Below are positions 18,707-26,523 of a DNA stretch of 64,000 bases, piece by piece. The translations under genes and the position numbers were made by a program. The DNA lies in NCBI RefSeq assembly GCF_035609205.1, contig NZ_CP141184.1, forward strand, positions 62,001-126,000, in the 5' to 3' direction. Below the pieces are notes generated by a model that ran no database searches, had not been told where the DNA came from, and saw only the letters and a program-made list of their open reading frames with translations. Position 1 is the first letter of the stretch. Every line of letters begins with the position of its first letter. This stretch comes from Hymenobacter sp. GOD-10R (GTDB lineage Bacteria > Bacteroidota > Bacteroidia > Cytophagales > Hymenobacteraceae).

Positions 18707-19774
18707 TTATTTAGTGCCCAAGGCAAAGCTGCGTACTAACTCGGTTACGCGTGCTACATCATCGGTAGTGTGTAGGCTGCTGAGTACGATGCGCGTGACG
18801 CAGGGGTCAGCGGGCGTAGGGTAGGCGAAGCTAGAAATCAGAACGCCGTTCTTTTCGAGGTAAGGCGCCAGGGCATTCACGCTCGTGTAGAAGACCGGAA
18901 AACCAGGCGCGAAATCGAACAAGCCGAGCGGACCAACCGCTTCGGCAAACTGCGCTACATTGGCTTGCAGCTGCTGTCGGGCTTGCGCATAAAGCGCCGT
19001 GGCTCGCGCAAAGGCATGCAAGTAGGCGGGTACTACCGGCGAGCTAGCTCCGAAAAAGCCGCTGCGCCGCAGTTGCGCCACGAAGTCAGCATCCGACAGC
19101 ACCACGCCGCCCGGAATGCCGCACGCTTTGCCCAAGGAGCTGATTACCACAACTCGTACCGAAGCGGGTGCCTGCACTTCGGTGATAATACCGGTGCCAT
19201 CCTGACCAATGACACCGAAGCCGTGTGAGTCGTCGATTAGCAGGGTGATGGGGCGGTCGGTGGGTAGGTGAGCGGTCCAGCTGAAGTCGTAGCGCTCCAC
19301 CCGGAGCGGGTCCAATGAGTTACTGACGATGACGAGGGGCTCGGGGGGAGTAGAGGCTAGGCGCTGAAGCAGTTGCTTGCTCCACGCATCGTAGGAGCTA
19401 GGATGGTTCATGGCCGCTGGGTGCTCGGCCAGCCAGGCCGCCGGGTGCGTACCGGGGGCATACTCGAAGTGCCCATGCTGGGCAAGGGTCCGCACGGCCA
19501 TCTGTCCCGCTAGGTAGCCGGAGGATACGGTGAGGGCTGCCGCGGCGCCGGTCTGGGCACATAGCAGCTGCTCGGCTTCCTCAAACACGGCGAGCTGTAG
19601 GTTGGAGTGGCGCGAGCTGCCATAGTTGGTGCCATAGTGCTGCATGCCTTCTGCCACTAGCGCCGCGAAAGCTGCGTTGCGGCCCATACCGAGGTAGCTG
19701 GTGCCGCTGCAAAACAAATATTCGTGGCCGTCGACCACAAGGGTGCGGCCGGGTAAGTGGTCAATGATAGGCAC
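18707..19774 (-). CDS. PLP-dependent alpha-oxoamine-synthase-like enzyme (BioF/KBL type)
   Basis: 355 residues, fold-type I aminotransferase family, most like 8-amino-7-oxononanoate synthase and 2-amino-3-ketobutyrate CoA ligase. Typical blocks are YLGMGRN near the start, NYGSSR, the Asp-His pair in LIDDSHGFG and the Schiff-base Lys in SSLGKACG. It is shorter than BioF (about 385) and no other biotin gene is nearby, so the symbol is withheld. It is divergent from the SRPBCC gene at 19902. Confidence 0.75.
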   Translation of the reverse strand: MPIIDHLPGRTLVVDGHEYLFCSGTSYLGMGRNAAFAALVAEGMQHYGTNYGSSRHSNLQLAVFEEAEQLLCAQTGAAAALTVSSGYLAGQMAVRTLAQHGHFEYAPGTHPAAWLAEHPAAMNHPSSYDAWSKQLLQRLASTPPEPLVIVSNSLDPLRVERYDFSWTAHLPTDRPITLLIDDSHGFGVIGQDGTGIITEVQAPASVRVVVISSLGKACGIPGGVVLSDADFVAQLRRSGFFGASSPVVPAYLHAFARATALYAQARQQLQANVAQFAEAVGPLGLFDFAPGFPVFYTSVNALAPYLEKNGVLISSFAYPTPADPCVTRIVLSSLHTTDDVARVTELVRSFALGTK

Positions 19775-19901
19775 AGTGGTGCGGGATGAGGGGAGGTGCA
19801 GAGTCTTATAAAGAGCCTAACGCAAGCTGATTGCAGCTAGATTAGGTCTCGGTATAAAGTGCTTACGGCAAACAAAACAGTATGGGCTACGTTGCCTAGC
19901 T

Positions 19902-20345
19902 ATGCACGTCACCCTGCGCACTCTCGTTCGCCAATCACCTGCCCAGGTGATGGCTGGTTTTACCCGCGCCTTATTCCTGAGTTTAGCGCCTCCTTTCCCT
20001 AAACTAAAGCTGCTGCGCTTCGATGGCTGCCGCCGCGGCGACCAAGTGGAAATAGAGCTGCAAACCGGTCCTTTGCGCCAACGCTGGACCAGCCTCATCA
20101 CCGACGACGGCGTGCTGCCCGACGGTACCCACTACTTTATCGACGAGGGCCAGACCTTGCCCAAGCCACTCCGCTACTGGCGCCACCGCCACCTGATCGA
20201 ACCTAGCCCTACCGGCACCGGCAGCGTAATTGTAGATGCACTGGAGTATCGCACTGCCTTTCGGTGGCTCGATTTGCTGATGTATCCGGCCATGTGGGCG
20301 CAATTTGCCTACCGCAAGCCGATTTACCGCCGCACGTTCCGTTAG
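19902..20345 (+). CDS. SRPBCC-superfamily ligand-binding protein
   Basis: 147 residues. The size, the strand-rich pattern, the early FTRALF helix, the central RRGDQVEIEL strands and the final helix (WLDLLMYPAMWAQFAYR) fit the START/SRPBCC fold that binds hydrophobic ligands. Similar small proteins are conserved across Bacteroidota without known function. Transcribed alone; neighbours give no pathway. Confidence 0.65.
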   Translation: MHVTLRTLVRQSPAQVMAGFTRALFLSLAPPFPKLKLLRFDGCRRGDQVEIELQTGPLRQRWTSLITDDGVLPDGTHYFIDEGQTLPKPLRYWRHRHLIEPSPTGTGSVIVDALEYRTAFRWLDLLMYPAMWAQFAYRKPIYRRTFR

Positions 20346-20502
20346 GTGTCGTCTGCCAGCCCGACTGCGCTCAGCCGTTCTATAAATTGTCGTTGCTGAC
20401 TCCTGCCGGTCCGACGCCCTAGGCAGCCGACCGCAGCCGACCATAGCAATACGGGTCGGGCGCAGGCGGAACTTTGCGCGGCGGTAACTGCTTCGGCGAA
20501 TG

Positions 20503-20510
20503 TACCTTTG
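20503..20510 (+). promoter_or_regulatory. Bacteroidota -7 box upstream of rlmI-type gene
   Basis: TACCTTTG matches TAnnTTTG exactly, 28 bp before the ATG at 20538, so a leader of about 20 nt is expected. The nearest TTTG (20473-20476) is 26 nt upstream, longer than the usual ~19. The box overlaps a TTG codon that would otherwise give a longer frame and so supports the later start. Confidence 0.45.
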
Positions 20511-20537
20511 TTGCTTTCATTTCCGAATCTGCTGCTC

Positions 20538-21731
20538 ATGCCCGCTACTGTCACCCTCAAACCTGGTAAAGATCAATCACTGCGCCGCTTGCACCCCTGG
20601 GTGTTTTCGGGCGCTATTGCCCGCATGCAAGGGGAGCCGCAGGAAGGAGAAGTGGTAGCAGTGCAGGCCGCCAATGGTGAGCCGCTAGGTGTGGGCCACT
20701 ATGCGCCCGGCTCTATTGCCGTGCGTATGTTGCGCTTCGGCGCCGATGCTGCCGAGCCGGGTGCTGCATTTTGGGAGGAACGCCTACGCAACGCCTACCA
20801 GCTACGTCAGAACCTAGGCCTAACGGGTTCCAACGATCAAACCAACGTGTACCGCCTCGTGCACGCTGAAGGCGATGGGCTACCGGGTCTCATCATCGAC
20901 GTGTACGACAACGTGGCGGTGCTACAGGCCCACAGCGCCGGTATGTACCACGCTCGCCCGCAAATAGCGGCAGCCTTGCAGCAGGTGTTAGGTGAAAATC
21001 TGAAAGCCATCTACGACAAGAGCGCCGAAACGGTGCCGGCCAAAGCGGCTCCCGACGCCAAGAACGGTTACCTCTTCGGCCAGTCATCAGGTGCCGAGCA
21101 CATCGTGCACGAAAACGGTCAGCCGTTTGCCGTGGATTGGGAAACGGGCCAGAAAACCGGCTTCTTCATCGACCAGCGCGACAACCGGCAGCTGTTGGCT
21201 CGCTACGCGCCCGGCCGCCGCGTGCTCAATACCTTCTGCTACACCGGTGGCTTCAGCTCCTACGCCCTACAAGCCGGCGCCGAGCTAGTGCACTCTGTGG
21301 ATAGCTCCAAGCGTGCCATCGAACTCACTGACCGCAACGCCGAGCTAACGGGCCTTGCCAGCAAGCACGAAGCGTACGCCCAAGACGTGTTCAGCTTTAT
21401 GAAAGCTAGCCAAGAGCAATACGACCTTATTGTGCTCGACCCGCCAGCTTTTGCCAAACACCTTTCAGCCCGCCATAATGCGCTGATGGGCTACAAGCGC
21501 CTGAACATTGAAGGCTTAAAGCGCATCGCGCCGGGTGGGCTGCTGTTCACCTTCAGCTGCTCGCAGGTGGTTTCAGCAGAGTTGTTTGAAGGAGCAGTGC
21601 TGGCTGCAGCTATCGAAGCGGGCCGGCCTGCGCGCATCCTCCACCGTCTCACCCAGCCCGCCGACCATCCTGTAAGCTTATTCCACCCAGAGGGCGAGTA
21701 CTTGAAGGGATTAGTGCTGGCAGTGGGGTAA
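20538..21731 (+). CDS. rlmI: Class I SAM-dependent rRNA methyltransferase (RlmI family)
   Basis: 397 residues, as expected for the m5C methyltransferase of 23S rRNA (RlmI, C1962 in E. coli). The N-terminal PUA domain (about 1-80) begins with LKPGKDQSLRRLHPWVFSGAI. The SAM motif is VLNTFCYTGGFSSYAL, the base-flipping/catalytic region is VLDPPAFAKH, and FSCSQVV carries the catalytic Cys. A near-consensus -7 box precedes it and a perfect palindromic terminator follows. Confidence 0.87.
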   Translation: MPATVTLKPGKDQSLRRLHPWVFSGAIARMQGEPQEGEVVAVQAANGEPLGVGHYAPGSIAVRMLRFGADAAEPGAAFWEERLRNAYQLRQNLGLTGSNDQTNVYRLVHAEGDGLPGLIIDVYDNVAVLQAHSAGMYHARPQIAAALQQVLGENLKAIYDKSAETVPAKAAPDAKNGYLFGQSSGAEHIVHENGQPFAVDWETGQKTGFFIDQRDNRQLLARYAPGRRVLNTFCYTGGFSSYALQAGAELVHSVDSSKRAIELTDRNAELTGLASKHEAYAQDVFSFMKASQEQYDLIVLDPPAFAKHLSARHNALMGYKRLNIEGLKRIAPGGLLFTFSCSQVVSAELFEGAVLAAAIEAGRPARILHRLTQPADHPVSLFHPEGEYLKGLVLAVG

Positions 21732-21748
21732 AGCTAGGTACTCGAACG

Positions 21749-21796
21749 ACGCAAAACAGAGAAGCCGCACCTAGGTGCGGCTTCTCTGTTTTGCGT
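21749..21796. terminator. Perfect 48-bp palindrome, bidirectional terminator
   Basis: 24-bp arms meet without a loop at a CACCTAGGTG centre. The outer part contains GCAAAACAGAGAAG and its complement, giving A/T runs on both sides. It separates the convergent rlmI and SPFH genes 17-22 bp from their stops, which fits termination in both directions. Confidence 0.8.
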
Positions 21797-21818
21797 CCAG
21801 CAATAAGCAATGCCTGCT

Positions 21819-22712
21819 TTACTTGGCAGCATTGCCAACCGGCGGAAGCTGTAACAAAAACTGACCGCCTCCGCCACCCGAAGTATACGTAGGTACGGAG
21901 CTGCCACCTTTTTCCCAGGCTTCAATCCAGCGCATTTGCACCAATAGCGGCGTAAGCGACTGTTGCTGCTTCTCGTTAGCGTATGCTTGCGCATCAGCAG
22001 CGATGCGGATAGCCTTAGCCCTGCCTTCAGCTTCAGCGATGTTAATGCGGGCTTGTGCTTCGGCTTGCCGAATGCGATTTTCGGTCTGCAAGCCGGTTTG
22101 TACGGCCGTATTCTTAGCATCGATGGCAGCTTTTAGACTCGCTGGGGGCTCTAGTTTCGTGGTGATTTGCTGAACTGTGAAGCCCATGGCCTGCAACTGG
22201 CTGACGAGATTGGCTTTTACCTGTGCTTCGTAGCTGCCTCGGTTGCTGATGAGGCTGTCGGCGGTGTAGCGGTTAGTGGCCACGCGGTACGCCTCATAAA
22301 CAGCGGTCTTCAAAAAGCCTTCTTCAATAGCGGGCAACGGGCGCCGATACTGGCGGAAGATATCGTCCACCTTACCGGATTGCACAAAGTAGTTGAGGCT
22401 AGGTGCCACGCCGAACCCTGAGCCATCCTTGCTTTGTACTTCAAACTCCTCGTATTCTTTGTGTTGGGTATAGATCGGAAACTCGTACACGGCCGTGCTT
22501 AGCGGACTGTAGAATACCCAGCCCGTGGTATAGGTGATGTCGTCGACACCGCGGGACGAACCTGCTAGGTTGACTTTGATGCCTACATTTCCGGCGTCGA
22601 TTCGCTCTACCTTGATCAGGCTGCACCCGGCAATAAGAGCCAAAAATACGAGCCCTAAGTAGATAATTGGTCTGAGCCAGCTGCTGCTAGGATTGAGTTG
22701 AAATTCTGCCAT
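21819..22712 (-). CDS. SPFH/prohibitin-family membrane protein with lipobox
   Basis: 297 residues from the ATG at 22712. One N-terminal membrane segment (about 14-30) ends in LIAGC, so Cys30 may be lipidated. It is followed by the Band-7/SPFH domain (about 36-200), then a coiled-coil rich in Ala, Glu and Arg (about 215-255), and a Gly-rich tail with GGGGGQ. Such proteins form ring or lattice assemblies on membranes; the exact role here is unknown. A tiny membrane-protein gene lies 37 bp upstream on the same strand. Confidence 0.82.
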   Translation of the reverse strand: MAEFQLNPSSSWLRPIIYLGLVFLALIAGCSLIKVERIDAGNVGIKVNLAGSSRGVDDITYTTGWVFYSPLSTAVYEFPIYTQHKEYEEFEVQSKDGSGFGVAPSLNYFVQSGKVDDIFRQYRRPLPAIEEGFLKTAVYEAYRVATNRYTADSLISNRGSYEAQVKANLVSQLQAMGFTVQQITTKLEPPASLKAAIDAKNTAVQTGLQTENRIRQAEAQARINIAEAEGRAKAIRIAADAQAYANEKQQQSLTPLLVQMRWIEAWEKGGSSVPTYTSGGGGGQFLLQLPPVGNAAK

Positions 22713-22749
22713 AGAGCGTAAGATATAGAGAGGAGTAAAGCGTATCAGT

Positions 22750-22956
22750 TTACAGGCGGCGTGTAAGCGCCCGTCCAGCTTGATACAAAGAAAAGGCCAC
22801 ACCTGCTGCTAGGATCAGTAGGCCTACGATGCCGCAGCTAAACTGCCAAGTAGAAGGATGGCTCATCCAATCGAGGCAGGCGGGCACAGCCTTCGGTAGC
22901 ACGCCAACGTAAAACGTTAGCCAGCCAATCAGCCAAACCCTAGACCAGCGGATCAT
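22750..22956 (-). CDS. Small two-helix membrane protein
   Basis: 68 residues with two hydrophobic stretches (about residues 6-25 and 38-60), positive residues at both ends and no known motif. It ends 37 bp before the SPFH gene in the same direction, so a shared transcript is likely. The non-random topology supports a real gene, but there is no family match I recognise. Confidence 0.45.
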   Translation of the reverse strand: MIRWSRVWLIGWLTFYVGVLPKAVPACLDWMSHPSTWQFSCGIVGLLILAAGVAFSLYQAGRALTRRL

Positions 22957-23166
22957 TGTTGTTAGTCGTATTGGTATCGTATTAAATCCTACCTATTCAG
23001 GCTATGGGCAAGCAAGGACCTAGCTTGGGCTAAGTTATCATTCAAGCGACGAAACGGCAGCGTTTAGGTTAGTGTTAATCCTATGCTTCCCACACACATG
23101 TGCTACCAACGTACTGGTGCAGCTAGTGTAGTGAGCTAGGTTTGAAATGAGCATTTTGCGCCGCTC

Positions 23167-24720
23167 ATGCTAAGACTAAAGCGAGCTTTGTGGGTTATAA
23201 GCATACGAAGTGCATCTTACATAAACTCAGTGGCCCGACCTAAACTCGCTTCCTCCCTCAAACAACCCGCCGCTATCATCGGCGCGGGCATTGCTGGTAT
23301 TGCTACCGCCGTGCGGTTGGCCTTGAAAGGTCATGCCGTTACGGTGTTCGAAGCGGCCGATACCTTCGGGGGCAAGATGCACCAGTTTGACCTGCCGGGC
23401 GGCTACCGCTTCGATGCGGGTCCCTCGCTATTCACCCTGCCGCAGCTCGTTGACGATATATTTCGGTTGGCAGGGCGCGACCCCAAGGAGCATTTCCGCT
23501 ACGAGCGGCTCGACCCGATTACGCACTACTTCTTCGCCGACGGTACGCGCCTCGATGCCTGGGCTGACACGGAAAAGTTTGCCGCTGAAATCGAAGCAAA
23601 GCTAGGAGTGCCGGCTCGCGACGTTGTGCAGTTTCTGGACCGGAGTGCCCACGCCTACCACGCCACCGAGAAGACCTTTCTGCATAAGTCGTTGCACAAA
23701 GCGGGCACCTACTTCAATGCCGACGTGCTGAAGGCGCTGGCCGCCTTGCCAGGCCTAGGCCTCACCGGGACCATGCACCAACGCCACGCCAAAGCCTTCC
23801 AAGACCCGCGTCTCGTGCAGCTCTTCGACCGCTTTGCCACTTACAATGGGTCCGACCCGTACCAGGCTCCCGCCACGCTCAGCCTGATTCCGCACCTAGA
23901 GCACGGCATTGGTGCGTTCTACCCGGAAGGCGGCATCTACAGCATAGCCCGCAGCTTGGTAGAGCTAGCCCAGGAGCTAGGTGTAACTTTCCGCTACAAC
24001 GAGCCGGTGGAGGAAATTCTGACCGCTGGTGGCCGTGTGACGGGCGTGCGTACCCCGCTGGATGTGTACGACATGGGCGTGGTAGTCAGTAATATGGATG
24101 TGGTGCCGACTTACCGGAAGCTGCTGCCGCATGAGAAAGCGCCGGAGCGCACCCTCGCTCAGCCGCGCTCCTCTTCAGCCCTGATTTATTACTGGGGTAT
24201 CGGCCATTCGTTCGACGAGCTAGGAGTGCACAACATTTTCTTCTCCCAAGACTACAAGCAGGAGTTCGACGCCATCTTTCAGCAGAAAACCGTCAGTGCT
24301 GATCCGACGGTTTACGTCAATATCACCTCTAAGAAAACGCCCACGGACGCGCCTGTCGGGCACGAGAATTGGTTTGTGATGGTGAACGTGCCCCACCACC
24401 AGGGCCAAGATTGGGAGGCGTTGATTCAGCAAACCCGCCAAGCGGTGCTCGATAAGGTGAGCCGGAGCCTAGGTGTGCCGATTGAGCCGTTGATTCGAGC
24501 CGAGCAGGTGTGGGATCCGCGCGGTATTGAGCAGCGCACGTCGTCGTTTGGGGGCGCGCTCTACGGCAGCAGTTCCAACAATACCTTGGCGGCGTTTCTG
24601 CGGCACCCCAATTTTTCGCGGAAGCTCGATGGGCTGTACTTTTGTGGCGGCAGCGTGCATCCGGGCGGCGGCATTCCGCTGTGCTTACTCTCCGCCAAAA
24701 TTGTGGCCGACTTGGTTTAA
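23167..24720 (+). CDS. crtD: Carotenoid desaturase, CrtI/CrtD family (1-hydroxycarotenoid 3,4-desaturase)
   Basis: 517 residues from this ATG; the conserved part starts at about residue 35, so the true start may be later. The Rossmann motif IIGAGIAGIATAVRL and the FEAADTFGGKM block bind FAD. The C-terminal LYFCGGSVHPGGGIPL is the carotenoid-desaturase signature. CrtI and CrtD are similar; I favour CrtD because the next gene encodes CruF, its usual partner in making 1'-hydroxylated, 3',4'-desaturated carotenoids such as those giving Hymenobacter its red colour. No crtB is in the window. Confidence 0.82.
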   Translation: MLRLKRALWVISIRSASYINSVARPKLASSLKQPAAIIGAGIAGIATAVRLALKGHAVTVFEAADTFGGKMHQFDLPGGYRFDAGPSLFTLPQLVDDIFRLAGRDPKEHFRYERLDPITHYFFADGTRLDAWADTEKFAAEIEAKLGVPARDVVQFLDRSAHAYHATEKTFLHKSLHKAGTYFNADVLKALAALPGLGLTGTMHQRHAKAFQDPRLVQLFDRFATYNGSDPYQAPATLSLIPHLEHGIGAFYPEGGIYSIARSLVELAQELGVTFRYNEPVEEILTAGGRVTGVRTPLDVYDMGVVVSNMDVVPTYRKLLPHEKAPERTLAQPRSSSALIYYWGIGHSFDELGVHNIFFSQDYKQEFDAIFQQKTVSADPTVYVNITSKKTPTDAPVGHENWFVMVNVPHHQGQDWEALIQQTRQAVLDKVSRSLGVPIEPLIRAEQVWDPRGIEQRTSSFGGALYGSSSNNTLAAFLRHPNFSRKLDGLYFCGGSVHPGGGIPLCLLSAKIVADLV

Positions 24721-24871
24721 GTCGAGTTGAGCGTTGAACTTTGAATGAAAATGCCGTACCCAGTGTCAGCAACCTAATGCGCGTATCATTCTCGGCAAAT
24801 CGACAGAACAATTCCGCGTAATCCCGTAAAGCCAATTCAGCTTTTACTACCTAGCCCCTCCGCTTTTTCTG

Positions 24872-25564
24872 ATGTCTTTTCCTGAATCGACCCAACAAGT
24901 TCCTCCGCCGCAACTAGCGGCCGCCAGTGCCTACAAGCGGCGGCTGCGTGTGGCGCAAGGCGTGTTGCTGCTTTTCCATGTTACCGGCTTTATAGGGCTA
25001 GCTTTTTCCAAGGACCCTAGCTTTTACTTGCAGTTTGTACCGCTCAACTTGCTGCTTACCATGTTGCTGCTGCTAGCCTTTCAGCCTGATCGTAGCGCCG
25101 CCTTCACGGTTTTCTGCGTGACAGTTGCCGCAGTGAGCTTTTTCGTGGAAGTGGCCGGCGTACAGACGGGCCGTCTATTTGGGCAGTATGAGTACGGGCC
25201 TGTACTAGGGTGGAAATGGATGGGTGTGCCCCTTCTGATCGGACTCAACTGGCTCATGCTGACCTACATGGCGGGTATTCTGGGTGAGTATGTGCGGGTG
25301 CCTAGCTTTGTGCGGGCGCTCATTGCCGCCGTGCTAGTGGTAGGCATGGATATCTGCATCGAGCCCGTAGCCGTGCGCTACGATTTCTGGACCTGGCAAT
25401 ACAACGTGATTCCAATGCAGAATTTCAAGGCGTGGTTTGCGCTGGCGCTCATTCTGCAAGTGTACTTCAACCGCACCTACTTCGTGAAGCGCAACCCATT
25501 GGTGCCGTTCGTGTACTTGCTTCAGCTCCTGTTCTTCTTTGGACTGAGCATGGTCATTCGGTAA
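24872..25564 (+). CDS. cruF: Carotenoid 1',2'-hydratase, CruF family
   Basis: 230 residues of PF04240 type with about seven hydrophobic segments, so an integral inner-membrane enzyme. Conserved features are VEVAGVQTGRLFGQYEYG, LLIGLNWLML and ICIEPVAVRYDFWTW. CruF hydrates the terminal 1',2' double bond of lycopene-type carotenoids in the myxoxanthophyll and flexixanthin pathways. It follows crtD by 151 bp and is closed by a strong terminator. Confidence 0.85.
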   Translation: MSFPESTQQVPPPQLAAASAYKRRLRVAQGVLLLFHVTGFIGLAFSKDPSFYLQFVPLNLLLTMLLLLAFQPDRSAAFTVFCVTVAAVSFFVEVAGVQTGRLFGQYEYGPVLGWKWMGVPLLIGLNWLMLTYMAGILGEYVRVPSFVRALIAAVLVVGMDICIEPVAVRYDFWTWQYNVIPMQNFKAWFALALILQVYFNRTYFVKRNPLVPFVYLLQLLFFFGLSMVIR

Positions 25565-25603
25565 TCTCCACTGCAACAGCGCAGGGCCTTCTTGCGGTAT
25601 ACC

Positions 25604-25649
25604 GAAAAGGCAGCGGGTACTCCAAGTCTGGAGCCCCCGCTGCCTTTTC
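25604..25649 (+). terminator. Rho-independent terminator after cruF
   Basis: 14-bp stem GAAAAGGCAGCGGG (25604-25617) pairs with 25636-25649, with a smaller CTCCA/TGGAG hairpin inside the loop, then TTATT. Located 40 bp after the cruF stop and 13 bp before the next gene. Confidence 0.8.
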
Positions 25650-25661
25650 TTATTCACTCGT

Positions 25662-26351
25662 ATGCGCCTCCTGCTGCTCCTTTTGCTGGCGTTCAGCAAC
25701 GTCTGCTATTCGTCGGGAACCGATGACGTTGTTCATCGGGTTGCCGCAGTCAAGCCTTTTCGTATGCAAAACATCATTTTCTTTGGCAACAGCCTGACGG
25801 CTGGTTACCAGCTTCGCGGCAGCGAGGCCTTTCCCTCTCTTATTCAACAACGTATTGATTCTCTGCACCTGCCCTACAAAGCCATTAACTACGGCGTGAG
25901 CGGCGAAACGACGGCTGGTGGGCGGCAGCGCATTGTTAGCGTATTAGCTCGCCAACCCGTCGATGTGTTCGTGCTGGAGTTAGGTGCCAACGACGGCCTG
26001 CGCGGCATTCCGGTTCGGGAGACCACGCAGAACCTGCAACACATCATCGACCAAGTGCATCTCAAGTACCCGAAGGCGCGCATCGTGCTCGTCGGGTTAG
26101 AGTTTCCCTTCGACCTGAGCATTCTGGGTGGTGGCTACGGCCGCTACGGCGCCGAGTTTAAAGCGCTATTTCGCACGCTCGCCGACAAGAACAACCTCGC
26201 CTTCGTTCCCTTCTTGCTGCAAGGCGTAATGGGCATTCGAGAGCTAAACTTACCCGACGGCGTGCACCCCAACGCACAGGGGCAGAAGATTTTAGCAAAC
26301 AACGTGTGGGCCGTATTGCAAACGGTTTTGACCGAGAAAGCAGCTCAGTAA
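25662..26351 (+). CDS. GDSL/SGNH-family esterase (TesA-like arylesterase)
   Basis: 229 residues with an N-terminal signal peptide. SGNH blocks are clear: block I FFGNSLTAGYQL with nucleophile Ser44, block II Gly in NYGVSGETT, block III Asn in LGANDGLRG, and block V DGVHPN with Asp199 and His202. Resembles E. coli TesA (acyl-CoA thioesterase I / lysophospholipase L1). Periplasmic or secreted esterase. Convergent with the phosphorylase gene, with repeat copy 3 between. Confidence 0.87.
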   Translation: MRLLLLLLLAFSNVCYSSGTDDVVHRVAAVKPFRMQNIIFFGNSLTAGYQLRGSEAFPSLIQQRIDSLHLPYKAINYGVSGETTAGGRQRIVSVLARQPVDVFVLELGANDGLRGIPVRETTQNLQHIIDQVHLKYPKARIVLVGLEFPFDLSILGGGYGRYGAEFKALFRTLADKNNLAFVPFLLQGVMGIRELNLPDGVHPNAQGQKILANNVWAVLQTVLTEKAAQ

Positions 26352-26380
26352 AGCAAGCTAGGGTTATACTTAAAAGCGAA

Positions 26381-26506
26381 AAGCTCCCCTCCTTTTTTAA
26401 GGAGGGGTTGGGGGGTGGTCCGGCTAGAGCTAGAAAACTAGACCTAGTCCGTCGTTCAACGACAAGGGACCACCCCCAACCCCTCCTTAAAAAAGGAGGG
26501 GAGCTT
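26381..26506. repeat. Long inverted-repeat element, copy 3 of 5
   Basis: Arms 26381-26419 (one extra G in the G-run) and 26469-26506. The spacer is in the opposite orientation to copy 1 and contains GTCGTTCAACGAC at 26451-26463. Fills most of the gap between the convergent GDSL esterase and phosphorylase genes. Confidence 0.9.
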
Positions 26507-26523
26507 TTTAGATGTAGTGCTAA

